A stretch of DNA of 62,000 nucleotides from Adiantum capillus-veneris. Lineage: Eukaryota; Streptophyta; Polypodiopsida; Polypodiales; Pteridaceae. Location: the NCBI GenBank assembly GCA_014529385.2, contig CM043959.1, positions 11,689,309 through 11,751,308 of the forward strand. Reading direction: 5' to 3'. Below are positions 25,301-36,640 of this stretch, one piece after another (the first letter of the stretch is position 1; each line of letters begins with the position of its first letter). The notes below the pieces were generated by a model. It was not told the DNA's origin. It searched no databases and saw only the letters and a list, made by a program, of their open reading frames with translations. The translations under genes were made by a program, and so were the position numbers.

Positions 25301-25434
25301 GATCTGCATTGAGGATCACAGTTGATCTCTCCCAGTTATACTTTCAAGGAAAGAATTCCGCAATCTACCAAACGCTGTAGCGGACGAACACGCTTTTCAA
25401 GTTGATTCCAATCATTCTGTACACGATTGACTAT
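22373..25434 (+). mobile_element. Element B internal region, left part, no gene seen
   Basis: Several frames of 60-140 codons exist (for example 22543-22953, 23790-24122, 23896-24183), but they overlap one another on both strands and show no retroelement motifs. The region is more GC-rich than its neighbours near 22450-22900. Words of the form GGCATGG or GCACGG recur around 23250-23800. I regard it as non-coding. Confidence 0.55.
25431..25434. repeat. Target site duplication of element C, left copy
   Basis: CTAT here matches CTAT at 34670-34673 just outside the other LTR. Depending on where the LTR edge is drawn, the duplication can be read as 4 or 5 bases. Confidence 0.75.
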
Positions 25435-25644
25435 TGACGGGAGCAAAGAGAACCCCAAACCCCCGACGGCCTCTAAAACACCGGGGACCGAATGGAGCGC
25501 CTCGAGCCTGTCATGGTAAAGCAAACAGGGGCACCACCTAGCTTCAGCGGCTAGGACGCAAACAACACACCACCATAACAAAGTTTTCATCCAAGAGAGA
25601 TGGATGCTTGGGAGTAATGATGAAGAGGAAAGGGAATGAGATCA

Positions 25645-25709
<65 letters not shown>

Positions 25710-26997
25710 GGGAGGGGGTATAGCAGCTTAGTACTTAGGCACCACAAAAGGATGGCGAATCCGCACACCCTTCACACATACACAAGCTCACTCCAAACAC
25801 AAGATTAGGTGGCGATTCCGCACACCTCACATGGGCAAAACATTGCAAGAAAACATACTCACAAAACCTCAAGCTTTATTTAGAGAATAAGGCGATGAAA
25901 TGGGGAGCATAGGGTAGGGGAATGAGAAGGGAGAGAGTGGTAGAGCACATAGTGGATAGGTGGGAGTTGATGGCGAAGACTCGCACGACGGTTATGTCCA
26001 TCATCCTTCATTTAGTTTCCCTTCATCTTCCATAGCCCAAGGGTGTAGAGGTCATGCTCAAGACGAGCATGGTGATTGCGGTGATGGTGATGGTGTGGGT
26101 GTGTGTGTGTGCACTAGGCACACACAGTGCATAGTGTACTCTTTGGTGATGGTGTGTGGTTCTTTAGTGTGATGGTGACCCCTCTTTATATAGGGGAGGA
26201 GGGGGGAGAAATTCTAGAATTTAGAAATGAAGAAATCATCATCTACATAGGCCATGTGACTGTGGGCCCCACTTGTCTGGCTGTGCGTATATGTGCCAGA
26301 ATAGCAGTCTCATGAGAGAGAGACTAAGAGAGAGCGATGGTTTGATGAAAAAAAAAGTGAGAGGTGACATGGAGAATAAAGTAATTACAAGAGGGGAGTG
26401 TGTTCAGAGGTGAATCTGTGTGTAGATGTGTGTGAACACAAGAAAAATCAGGTAACCACTGAGTGGGGATAGGTCTGTGGGCACCTTTTTCAGTGAAACT
26501 GAGTGTGTGTGAGTGTGGGGAAGGTTATTTAGCTACAAGACAAGATACATGGCGCCCTTTAGAGAGAGGGGGGGGGTATTTGGGTCATGGGATATGATAG
26601 GAGAGAGAAAGGGGGGGTGGGGTATACTATTTTGGAAGATAGGGTAAGTTGCATGTGAGTTATAATGCATTATTGGTGAGAGGTGGGGTAGCTTGAGGGG
26701 AGAGAGAAAGGAGAAAGGACAAGGGGAAGAGAGAGGGGGTTGACCTTTTGAGTGGAGGAGAGAAAAAGGGACACCCGGTGGGGCAACAGTGAAGAAAAAG
26801 GAGGCAAGGTGGGGATGGGCTACCCCGCAGGCATGAGGTGGACTATTTTACCTTTCTTATATATTTACATAATCATACTTTATTTTTTCTTAGTTTTTCC
26901 AATGCCTTTTATCACTCCCTCCGTAAGAGGGGGTTTTCATGGGGTGGGGACGAGAGAAGAGGGGTATGGGAGCTTGGCTTGTGAAAAGCTCCCATCA
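25435..26997 (-). mobile_element. Element C 3' LTR
   Basis: Direct repeat of 33136-34669 with scattered base changes and a much longer GA tract (25648-25706). Both copies share GGGGACCGAATGGAGCGCC near the left end and GAGCTTGGCTTGTGAAAAGC at the right end. On the minus strand it begins TGATGGGAGC directly after the polypurine tract. The coding-like frames inside it are not conserved genes. Confidence 0.95.
25648..25706. repeat. (GA)n in element C 3' LTR
   Basis: About 59 bases of GA; the equivalent tract in the other LTR (about 33348-33366) has only about 19 bases. Confidence 0.95.
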
Positions 26998-27015
26998 TTA
27001 GCCCTCCCCTTTTGG
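26998..27015 (-). promoter_or_regulatory. Element C polypurine tract
   Basis: The minus strand reads CCAAAAGGGGAGGGCTAA immediately before the 3' LTR start TGATGGG. Confidence 0.85.
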
Positions 27016-27025
27016 CTAGAGGCAT

Positions 27026-28417
27026 TCATGTCTCTAGCTCATCTGTTTGATCATTATCGTCGAATGTGGCGGCTAATGGTGTGTCCTCATCTGGAATGTC
27101 AATTGGTGGATCCTGGTCAAATCGAAGAAAATAAGGTTTAAGTCGCCAACCATTTACCCTGGTTTTATGAAGTTTTCCATCAGCCTGCATAAGCTGGTAG
27201 CTTCCATTGGCATACTTTTTCCTGATGATGAAAGGGCCTTCCCATCGGACCAGGAGTTTCTTATCCTTGCGCGTGTCGAAGCAATTGTCGTAGCGGAGCA
27301 CCAACATTCCTTTCTTCAATTCTTTTTTCCGGAGATGCTCGTTAAAGCTAAGCCGTCTATACTCTGCTTGTGCTGCATAATAATTTATTGCTTCTTCTCT
27401 GTCCAGCTGCAGTCTTTCCAAGTTGATGATGTGATCTCTCAAATGCATGTTGGGCTGTTGAAGCTGGCTTGCCATTACTCTGAGACTTTGTAGTTGCACT
27501 TCAATGGGCAAGATTGCTTCCTTACCAAATACTAGATGATACGGTGTGAATCCCAAGGATGTACGAAATGAAGTTCTGTAGGCCCATAAAGCTGGTAGTA
27601 GATACTTATCCCAGTCTCCAGGATGATTGTTTACCTGCTTGGTAATAATTTTAGAAACCATTCCATTTACCTTTTCAACTAGGCCATTACATTGAGGGTA
27701 ATATGGTGAAGAGTGCCTCCTTGTAATGCCCAGTTTCTGCATTAATTCTCCTACCAAGTCTGCTCTGAAACCTGGCCCTCTATCAGAGATGATCTCTAAA
27801 GGTGTGCCAAACCTACAACATATGTGCTCGTAGATAAATTTAGCTACCTCTACCACTGTGATTCTAGTAGTGGCTATAGCCTCTGCCCATCTAGTCATGT
27901 AGTCGACCCCCATGATAATGTAGAATTTTCCTTAGTTGGACCTAGGTAATGGCCCAATGGCATCGATACCCCATTTTTCAAATGGGCCATATGAGAGAAT
28001 AGGTGTATGTGGTTCAGGCATAAGTGACCTAGTGCCGGCCTTTTGACACAACTTACACGTTTTGCACCAGTGGTGTACATCATGGTTGAGGCTAGGCCAT
28101 ATGAAGCCTGCCTGCAAGATTTTCCTACTTGTTATGTCTAGGGCAAAGTGACCACCACAAACCCCGTTGTGACAGCTAGCAATTACTCCCATGATTTCGT
28201 GAGAGAGAGGGACCTTCCTGAGTATTTGGTCCTTACCCTTACAATACAAACCATCATTGATGAGTCGATACCTTGTGGCCTTCCGCGTCAGCCATTGCTT
28301 CTGTCCCTTTGTTAAATCTGATGGGCATTCCCCTGTTTCCAAAAAATGCATGATGTCAAGCAAGGCATCACTGCCTTGAAATAGAGGGAGCTTTAGTTTT
28401 ATTGCTCCAACCACCAC
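27026..28417 (-). pseudogene. Element C integrase, one in-frame stop
   Basis: Two minus-strand frames (28417-27932 and 27913-27026) are the same reading frame separated by one TAA after GPLPRSN. The first carries the HHCC zinc-binding region (HNGVCGGH, then CKTCKLC) and the first catalytic Asp in KWGIDAIGP. The second carries the second catalytic Asp in IISDRGPGF and the Glu in GLVEKVNG, so the D,D,E triad is complete. The C-terminus has WEGPFIIRKKY, as in Ty3 integrase C-terminal domains. Integrase inserts the cDNA into chromosomal DNA. The start overlaps the second RNase H by 19 bases in another frame, so a frameshift also lies there. Confidence 0.93.
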
Positions 28418-28920
28418 TTCCGTAGTCTTTCACTTGCTAGGGCATCTGCTTCTTGGTTTTGAGCCCTTGGGATATGTTGTATTTGAAATTCTTCAAACTT
28501 GCCCAACAAGGTTTTTACACCACTTAAGTGAGTCCTTAAACTAGGATTCTTGCATGTCCATGCTCCATTTACTTGCCTTACCAGAAGTAGAGCATCCCCA
28601 AATACGTTAAGGCGTTGTACACCTTGTGAGACGCACCATTGTAGACCCTTGGTTAGTGCTGCATACTCAGCTTCATTGTTAGAATGTGAATCTAACAATT
28701 GGCCCAACGAAAATACCTTTGTCCCTTTGTCATCAAAGACCACTATGCCTGCAGCTGCTTTGTCGGACGCTCGCTTGTAGGCTCCATCAAAGTAGAGAGA
28801 GTATGCTCCTTCTACCATCGGTGGTACTGGAGGTAATCGGACTTCTCCTTCCTTAGATTGCTTCTCCTTCCTTTCAAAGACTTGGTAGGTCATGAGTCCC
28901 CCCAAACTTGCCCTTGTCAT
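28399..28920 (-). CDS. Element C second RNase H (aRNH)
   Basis: A 173-codon frame with the RNase H catalytic pattern D-E-D-D: Asp45 in YFDGAYK, Glu83 or Glu85 in NNEAEYAALTKGL, Asp109 in VFGDALLL and Asp159 in NQEADALA. It is separate from the RNase H that follows RT, which is the arrangement known for Tat/Ogre/Retand Ty3 elements that carry an additional archaeal-type RNase H between RNase H and integrase. It degrades the RNA strand of RNA:DNA hybrids. An in-frame TAG ten bases or so upstream separates it from the RT frame, so the first Met is probably not a true start. Confidence 0.9.
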   Translation of the reverse strand: MTRASLGGLMTYQVFERKEKQSKEGEVRLPPVPPMVEGAYSLYFDGAYKRASDKAAAGIVVFDDKGTKVFSLGQLLDSHSNNEAEYAALTKGLQWCVSQGVQRLNVFGDALLLVRQVNGAWTCKNPSLRTHLSGVKTLLGKFEEFQIQHIPRAQNQEADALASERLRKWWLEQ

Positions 28921-28929
28921 GCTTTCTAC

Positions 28930-30129
28930 CTATACCGTGTAGTTAAACTCTTGCAGACGAACTAGCCATTTAGTAATTCTAGCAGACACATCCATGTGTT
29001 GTACAACATAGGGAAATATTTCATCCGTGGTTAGAATCACAAATTGCTTAGGCAGCAAATATGACCTAAACTTTGTAGTTGCAAATCTAAGAGCTATGAC
29101 TAAGTGTTCCACATGGGTGAAACCTTTCTCTCCTGCTGTCATCATTCGACTAGAGAAGTAGATTGGCCTCATGAAAGATGTCGTCGTATCCTTTTGGAGT
29201 AGCATAGCCCCCAATGAGTCATCACCAACACTTGAGGTGACATAGAATTTTTCATCCCACTTAGGTGGTGAGATAGTTGGCAGAGTGGCTAAGACCTCCT
29301 TTACCTTGTTGTAGTGATGTTCGCTTTCGTTGTCCCAAGTGAAAGTTGATCTTTGAGTGAGTTTTTGCAGTTGTAGAACAAGTTGTGATAGTAGATGTAT
29401 GAATCTACTTAAGTACCTCACCTTCTGTAGAAAAGAGACCAGTTGACGTGCGGTCGTTGGTGAAGGTAGGGCTATGAGTGCGGACACCTTACTTGGGTCG
29501 GCGTTGATAACTTTTGCTGAAATTTCATGGCCTAGTAGAATGACTTTACTCTCCCCAATGTGGCATTTATCCACATTTAATTGCCCACCTAGGCTCTGCA
29601 ACCTGGCCAAACCTTCAGTTACCTTTTCTAAATGTGAAATACGGGAGCTATATATACAAAAATCATCAATGAACACTCTTATGGATGTTCCAAAGAACGG
29701 TTGAAAAACATATGTGACATATCTTTGGAATGTGGCAGGTGCATTTGTGAGACCAAATGGCATAACCCTGTATGCAAAACAACCCCATGGTGTGATAAAA
29801 GTGGTTTTTAGCTGATCTTCCAAGGCTATGCGTATTTGAAAGTATCCTGAATAAACATCACAGACGGTATAGCATTCAAAACCCGCTACTTCATTCAGAA
29901 TTTCATCCAAGAAAGGGAGAGGAAAGTGGTCTCTCTTTGTAGCTGCATTTAGTGGTTTGTAGTCAACACAGACCCTCCACTTACCATTCTTTTTAGGCAT
30001 CACCACTACGGGTGACACCCATTCTGAGTTTTCTACAGGATAGATGAATCCGGCCTCCAGCAGTTTCCTTACCTCGGCCAAGAGTGCCTTTTCTTGTATG
30101 ACCCCCCAGTTGTCGTAGCTTTTGCACAA
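28930..30129 (-). CDS. Element C reverse transcriptase and RNase H
   Basis: A 399-codon frame. RT blocks in order: WVSPVVVMPKKNGKWRVCVD (residues about 37-56), the first catalytic Asp in VCDVYSGYFQIR (about 89-100), MPFGLTNAPATFQR (about 123-136) and the active-site box RVFIDDFCIYSS (FIDD, about 153-156). The connection has KVRYLSRFIH; the RNase H part has SVGDDSLGAMLLQ and YFSSRMMTAGEKGF. The first Met at 30129 is not a real start: the frame should continue from gag-protease, but a sixth G in a G run at about 30103 shifts the frame. The frame ends at TAG just before the second RNase H. Confidence 0.95.
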   Translation of the reverse strand: MCKSYDNWGVIQEKALLAEVRKLLEAGFIYPVENSEWVSPVVVMPKKNGKWRVCVDYKPLNAATKRDHFPLPFLDEILNEVAGFECYTVCDVYSGYFQIRIALEDQLKTTFITPWGCFAYRVMPFGLTNAPATFQRYVTYVFQPFFGTSIRVFIDDFCIYSSRISHLEKVTEGLARLQSLGGQLNVDKCHIGESKVILLGHEISAKVINADPSKVSALIALPSPTTARQLVSFLQKVRYLSRFIHLLSQLVLQLQKLTQRSTFTWDNESEHHYNKVKEVLATLPTISPPKWDEKFYVTSSVGDDSLGAMLLQKDTTTSFMRPIYFSSRMMTAGEKGFTHVEHLVIALRFATTKFRSYLLPKQFVILTTDEIFPYVVQHMDVSARITKWLVRLQEFNYTV

Positions 30130-32308
30130 CTGGTTTTACCTCTTCCTTCAGCTTAATATGATGTTCCACCACTGTAATGCCTGTGATTCTTTCATAATTG
30201 TCAATGAACAGGTTAGGAAATCCCATCAACATTTGCAAAAAACTATCTTTCTCCTCAAGTGTTAATTCCGTAGACAACATACCCTTCAACCTACTTCCTC
30301 CTAGGCCAGGTGATTTGCTCTCCTCTTCATTGGGTTGCCCTTTTGGTGATGGATCACCAGTTGTGCTTACCCTTTGTGGATCCTTCATAATGATACCCAT
30401 CACATCAATGGAACTGTCACTTTCGTCGGTGGATGTGGTCTCCTCCTCAGAACTGGAAGATTCGCTAGTGGTTTCATCTGCCGATGTTTCCAGATTCATT
30501 TGCTTCTGCTTGCCAATCCTCATGTCGTAGTAGATTGTCTCCCCTTTCTTACCGGTCATGCGTAGAAGGCCAGTACCCCAGTCCTGTTTTTCCTTCATGG
30601 CCATCAACCATGGCCTTCCCAAAATTAGTGGATATCCCTCCCCCTTAGTAGGCATTACAAAAACATCTACCTCTACCTCAGTGTTGAAAGATTTGATTTT
30701 CACGGTACTTACCACACCCACACACTTTACTTTTGCGTTGTTTGCCATCTTTGCCTTGCATGGAGAAGGCCTGTCAACCTCGAGCCCTAATCGAAGCATC
30801 ATAGCTTCGCTCATTACACAGATTTGTGCACCTCCATCAATGTAGGTGTTTCCAACCCTCTTTCCTTTTATGTTTACATCGACAATTGGAAGGATGTCAT
30901 CCATGTTGCATCCCAAAATTGCTCCGGCTACCTTTGTTTTGGAGCGTCTTGTACTTACCATTTTAGACCATTGTCGCCTTACTTTAGGTACTAGATGTAG
31001 CATTTGTGGCCATGTAATCTTTGGTCCTTGCTCTGCCACATCCAATGTTAGATCATAGGGCTTAGAACTTTCCCCTAGCTGGAAGTCGGTGATGCCCAAT
31101 TTCCATCGTGGCCTGGATGGCCTCTTGCTAGTTTCTCCTCTCATGCTTCTCTCATCATCTGATTGTGTAGCCTTCTCCCTCCTAGCTCTTTTCACAGTCA
31201 TGGCCTCAAGTGGTTCTAAAAAGGTTACCTTCTCCTTACCCTTGTCCCTCTCCTTTGCTCTGGGTGGATCCACTACTACGGCTTTTCCTTTCTCTTCTAG
31301 CCTTATGATGTTTACAAGGCGATCAGGTGGTGGGGCTGGTCGAAGAGGTGGGATGGATGCTTGTAGTGGTGTCTGGGGTGGACGTAGAATTTGTGTTGGT
31401 GGGGGTGGTGCTCGGGGTGGGGGTGTTCTTTCTCTAGGGGGTGACAATTGGTTCCTCCTACCTCCTCTATTATAGTTTTGTCGTGGTTTGGGACAGTAGT
31501 ACATACCGTGACCGTCTTCTCCGCAGTTGTAGCAATGATACTCCCTGTTTTGTCGTCGTTCTCTTCGAGGGTCTTGATCTCTTTCTTGAATCCTCCCTTG
31601 CGGTATTAAGTGGACAGAAAAATTCTGCAGTTGGTCAGTAATATGGGCCAACATATCTTGTTGGTCATCTCTTACCCCAAGAGCCGGTGGTGGTGGTATG
31701 GTGGTTGTTGTAGTTGCTGGTCGACGCGATGTTCCTGCTTCTGTTGACTCGATTTCTTTGGCTTTCATTCGCAGCTTCTTGTCCTTAATGCGAGCAATCT
31801 CAACGGCTAACTCGTACGTAGCCAGGAATCTACCTTTCACCTTCTCCTTGAGAAGCGGCCATAAGCCATGCATGAACCGATCTTTTTTTAGGAAATCGGG
31901 TGCGGCTTCCCCCCTTGCCAGTGACTCAACCCACCATTCCCACAAATCCACAAATTTGGACTCATAGGTGGCATATTCTAAAAGACCCTCCTGCTTCAAG
32001 TCTCTCAACTTGTGCCACAACTTTTCTGAAGTGGTACCCCCCCCAAAGCGCCTCTTAAAAGCGGTTCTTAAGGGTTCCCAGTCATCCTTGGTTGCTTGTG
32101 GAAGTGCATTGTACCATGATCTAGCTTCTAGCTTCATGAGATGCTTAAAGATTCTAACCCGGGATTCATCTGTATCTTTGTTGCTCACTACACATGCTAC
32201 TTCAAAGTCATCTAGGAAGTCTGTTACCAAATCCTCCCCCTTCTTTCCTTTAAATGTTGGAAATGCTACACTTGCCATGATTACTGAGAGAGAGCTGGAA
32301 AGACACAC
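30100..32308 (-). CDS. Element C gag-protease polyprotein
   Basis: The open frame runs from 32308 to 29993; true coding ends near 30100, where a G-run frameshift passes to the RT frame. The Met at residue 11 (32278, MASVAFPTFKGKKGEDL) is the likelier start because it matches the usual gag beginning. Residues about 15-185 form the capsid-like retrotransposon gag domain (FKRRFGG, YATYESKFVDLW). A canonical CCHC zinc knuckle follows (CYNCGEDGHGMYYC, 259-272), then a Pro-rich linker (290-330). The protease has TYIDGGAQICVM (Asp491, D-G-G rather than D-T-G) and LILGRPWL (561-568). An acidic Ser/Glu tract at 605-635 separates protease from RT. Confidence 0.95.
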
Positions 32309-33113
32309 TGCTTAACTTGCAAAAGTTTTTTATTCTTTACAAGGAGGCGTGTATACCCTCTTATACCAGGACATAGATTAAAACTTCAAACGGTACATTG
32401 CCTTGTACCAAAGGTAAGACAAATGGTTGATCTTATGCCAGAACCTCAAAAAATTTCTCCCCACCCAGAATGGTGTCAATGACGTGCTGGTAGTGAGCCT
32501 TCAAATCCAGTATTACCTTGATTGAACGTACACGTGTTGGTATGTGTGATCTGTCTTGAGGTAGGTTGTACTGATTCATGTGAAGCTTAGAGGTGCTTAG
32601 TCACTGTCCAAGCTTGTGGGAGAGGGTGGTGTTCTTTCCTGAAACAAACTCAGTAGATCCCTAGTTTCTCTAGTGAGAGTGTGAGCCAATGATTCCGTTA
32701 TCTGTGCTGCAACATCAGGTGCGACTTGAAAACTGACTGTGATAATTACCTCGGTGACTTGAGTTACCCGATTCTCAAAGTAGAATAGTGTTGATTCTCT
32801 CTTGTGTAGAGCTCCTTCCATTTTGTTTTTGTGGGTTGGTTGTAGGTTGCGGACATGGTTTCGACCTTCTCCTTCTTCTTCTTGGCACTTGGCCTATGTA
32901 TATCCACTGGGTTTGGCATGTTGGTTGACTCTCCCACTGCAAATCGATTACCGTTACGCTTGGCACTCGAGCTTCGATGGAGATGCGGAGTTCGTCTAGT
33001 TGTGCTTGGAGCTCTTCTTCTTCTGTCGTCCAATTACCAAATCCTGCTAGCCATTCATCCATTCACAATAGTTTAGGGGTTTCAGTCTTGTAAACTGAAG
33101 GGTTTCATGAAAA
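32309..33113 (-). mobile_element. Element C leader with small upstream ORFs
   Basis: Between PBS and gag there are overlapping minus-strand frames: 33062-32775 (95 codons, starting MDEWLAGFGNWTTEEEEL, acidic and helical, then Arg-rich) and 32821-32597 (74 codons, starting MEGALHKRESTLFYFENRV). They overlap in different frames and may be one broken accessory ORF or a shared leader peptide. I recognise no family. The minus-strand frame 33033-32764 is a shadow of the first. Confidence 0.5.
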
Positions 33114-33133
33114 GATCCTCAGTGGGGGCACCA
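33114..33133 (-). promoter_or_regulatory. Element C primer binding site
   Basis: The minus strand reads TGGTGCCCCCACTGAGGATC two bases after the 5' LTR end CGTCA. The initial TGG pairs with a tRNA CCA end. I cannot name the tRNA with confidence. Confidence 0.7.
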
Positions 33134-33135
33134 AA

Positions 33136-34669
33136 TGACGGGAGCAAAGCGAACCCCGAACCCCCGACAGCCTCTAAAACACCGGGGACCGAATGGAGCG
33201 CCTCGAGCCTGTCATGGTAAAGCAAATAGGGGCACCACCTAGCTTCAGTGTCTAGGACACAAACAACACACCACCATAACAAAGTTTTCATCCAAGAGAG
33301 ATGGATGCTTGGGAGTAATGATGAAGAGGAAAGGGAATGAGATCAAGTGAGAGAGAGAGAGAGAGATAGTGAGGGAGGGGGTCTAGCAGCTTAGTACTTA
33401 GGCACCACAAAAGGATGGCGAATCCGCACACCCTTCACACATACACAAGCTCACTCCAAACACAAGATTAGGTGGCGATTCCGCACACCTCACATGGGCA
33501 AAACATTGCAAGAAAACATACTCACAAAACCTCAAGCTTTATTTAGAGAATAAGGCGATGAAATGGGGAGCACAGGGTAGGGGAATGAGAAGGGAGAGAG
33601 TGGTAGAGCACATAGCGGATAGGTGGGAGTTGATGGCGAAGACTTGCACGAGGGTTATGGCCATCATCCTTCATTTAGTTTCCCTTCATCTTCCATAGCC
33701 CAAGGGTGTAGAGGTCATGCTCAAGACGAGCATGGTGATTGCGGTGATGGTGATGGTGTGGGTGTGTGTGTGTGCACTAGGCACACACAGTGCATAGTGT
33801 ACTCTTTGGTGATGGTGTGTGTGTCTTTAGTGTGATGGTGACCCCTCTTTATATAGGGGAGGAGGGGGGAGAAATTCTAGAATTTAGAAATGAAGAAATC
33901 ATTATCTACATAGGCCATGTGACTGTGGGCCCCACTTGTCTGGCTGTGTGTATATGTGCCAGAATAGCAGTCTCATGAGAGAGAGACTAAGAGAGAGCGA
34001 TGGGTTGATGAAAAAAAAAGTGAGAGGTGACATGGAGAATGAAGTAATTACAAGAGGGGAGAGAGGGGAGTGTGTTCAGAGGTGAATCTGTGTGTAGATG
34101 TGTGTGAACACAAGAAAAATCATGTAACCATCGGGTGGGGATGGGTCTGTGGGCACCTTTTTCAGTGAAACTGAGTGTGTGTGAGTGTGGGGGAGGTTAT
34201 TTAGCTACAAGAAAAGAGACATGGCGCCCTTTAGAGAGAGGGGGGGGGTATTTGGGTCATGGGATATGATAGGAGAGAGAAAGGGGGGGTGGGGTATACT
34301 ATTTTGGAAGATAGGGTAAGTTGCATGTGAGTTAGGATGCATTATTGGTGAGAGGTGTGGTAGCTTGAGGGGAGAGAGAAAGGAGAAAGGACAAGGGGAA
34401 GAGAGAGGGGATTGACCTTTTGAGTGGAGGAGAGGAAAAGGGACACCTGGCGGGGCAACAGTGAAGTAAAAGGAGGCAAGGTGGGGATGGGCTACCCCGC
34501 AGGCATGAGGTGGCCTATTTTACCTTTCTTATATATTTACATAATCATACTTTATTTTTTCTTACTTTTTCCAATGCCTTTTATCACTCCCTCCGTAAGA
34601 GGGGATTTTCATGGGGTGGGGACGAGAGAAGAGGGGTATGGGAGCTTGGCTTGTGAAAAGCCCCCATCA
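33136..34669 (-). mobile_element. Element C 5' LTR
   Basis: Direct repeat partner of 25435-26997. On the minus strand it begins TGATGGGGGC and ends CCCGTCA before the PBS. Plus-strand CTTTATATAGGGG near 33847 reads CCCCTATATAAAG on the coding strand, a plausible TATA box. Confidence 0.95.
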
Positions 34670-34673
34670 CTAT
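34670..34673. repeat. Target site duplication of element C, right copy
   Basis: CTAT, equal to 25431-25434. Joining the two flanks restores a continuous element B sequence. Confidence 0.75.
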
Positions 34674-36640
34674 GTTGGTTACCGTTATCTGCTATTTGAG
34701 CAGTTTCTACAAAGAGTCTTACCAAGGGGTTTGACTACGTAGATTCTAATCCAAGGGCTTGGATTGCAAAGGCAACACCCAGGGTTCCCAATGCAATGTT
34801 GCCTATTTTTTCAGGTAGGGGACGTGCTCCTCTCTATTTGAATATAGGTAAGTGAACATTACGTTCAAATCTCCAGGTACGCATCTATTGATTTGGTTTT
34901 ATTCTATTTTTAGTATGCTTTTCTTGGTTTTTCAAGATGTATAAGTACGCTTGAATGTTACAAAGCCATGCCAAGGGCATGTCGGCACAAAGTATTTTGG
35001 GCCAAGTGTCCAATCTATCTTTCAGCCTTATGTTGTTACGAACCTACTTGTAGGGTTCAATTTGGCACATGTTGTCACATGGGATACAACATGGTCTAGG
35101 GACTCAAGGAGTTCAGTTTAGCTAGTGTGGAGCAAGATAATGAGGGTCCCTCTCACTCTTGTCGCGGAGTGTTTTGCAGTTCCTCCACACACACGTACAT
35201 CTTGTACTTGATGGATGTCGCTTTTTCAGCCATCCTTATTTGAGACATATTCCACATGTGATGAATATGAGTCTCTGGGACTGACATTGGCGCCTTATTC
35301 TAAATGATGTGTCGTGATGAAGTCCCTACGTGCTAGTCGCATTCGTGTATTAGACCATTTGGAGCACACCATATCAGGAACAATTTCAGTGGGCCAAAAA
35401 TTGTCGGGTACTCAGTACAGATTTGTTGCGATGATAACTGCTGTGAAACCACCTTAACAGAGGGTCGTTTTTACATATAGCCAAGTATGCTTCCAAATTC
35501 TGTTATGGTCTGACTCTTGAAAGGCTTTCACTTACGTACCGTGGAAAGTCTCGTCATGGAATTGCGGTTTGGATAAATTTGCGTTAAATGTATGCACACT
35601 AGGTGTTATGGGCCCTAGTGTTTAACACTAACTTATTTGGAGCGGCATGCCAATTCATGGACTTTTATTCTCCCTGCACCTTTTTGCACTGCATGTGCAA
35701 TCTCTTCTGTAGATTTATTATGAGTTTACACCATGCCATACAAGGTGCTGGCTTAGGATGGGTGTCTATGGTTGGATGGTCTAAACTCTAGGAGGTTACT
35801 CCAGTCCACACGCTTTTCAACCTAGTTGGTTGTCTTCACTCCATATAAAATGTATGGCTGGATACTCATTGATTGAGTCCTAGTTTAACGACAGTTAGGG
35901 AAGACTGTCTGTAAGTGGTTGGGAAACAACACCTCACTCTTATTGCTGCTATTCATCTCGTGTTGGATGGGCAACTTACAAATATTTCTTTTGCTAAAGG
36001 ATATGCTAAGAGCATACATTAGCACAACGCATTTCTGAATAGACGTTTTTCTCCCTATTCTAGAATTTGCTTAAGTACGGTTTTCAACGTTGAACACCTA
36101 TTGTGGTGGGGTTGGAGATTATTTCAATAGTTTATACGTCAAGGACTTACCAGGTGTGCTGACAAGGTATGTTGGCAAGTAACCTTCATTAGGGATGAAC
36201 ATGTAGTTCTTTGTGTCCCAAACTATTCATAATTCTAACAAGAGGACACTCCCTATCTATGAACTTTTCAAGATACTCACACGAGTAGGAAATCTAGCTC
36301 ACAACTGCATGGAAAGTTATGCCAAGGTTTCCTTGCATTATTCTTGTACCTTCAAAAGATCTGAAAACTGGTTATGCCTTTGGAAAACTCTTAGTTGTGG
36401 TTACTCCTTTACAGTACTCAAGTGAGTTATAAATGGAGTTACCATTTAGACCCAAGTGGTTGCAAAAGGACAACAATGTTTAAAATCACGATGTTGCTCT
36501 TGGTTTCACTGAACCAATTATCGGTCATACAGCCAATTGGCTCACGTATGGGACATCAATAAAGAAAACATCAGTATCCTTAAGAAGATATTACTACCTG
36601 TGTTTTCGAGGACCAAAACTCTCCCTTAAGGGGGGAGTAA
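34674..36640 (+). mobile_element. Element B internal region, right part
   Basis: No convincing gene. Short frames (35603-35791, 36213-36425) have no recognisable motifs. The stretch ends in TTAAGGGGGGAGTAA (36626-36640), a polypurine tract next to the right LTR. Confidence 0.6.

Larger units (their letters stand above)
25435..34669 (-). mobile_element. Element C: near-complete Ty3 (Tat-like) retrotransposon
   Basis: LTRs of about 1563 bp (25435-26997) and 1534 bp (33136-34669) flank gag-protease, RT-RNase H, a second RNase H and integrase, all on the minus strand. PBS and polypurine tract are at the expected ends, and a 4-bp target duplication flanks the whole. LTRs begin TGA and end TCA. 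The extra RNase H and the D-G-G protease motif are features of the Tat group of plant Ty3 elements. Two frameshifts and two in-frame stops break the coding. High LTR similarity marks it as the youngest insertion in this part of the window. Confidence 0.93.

Noticed and set aside
30198-32315. Several plus-strand frames of 60-128 codons
   Set aside because: They are antisense shadows of the element C gag-protease ORF.
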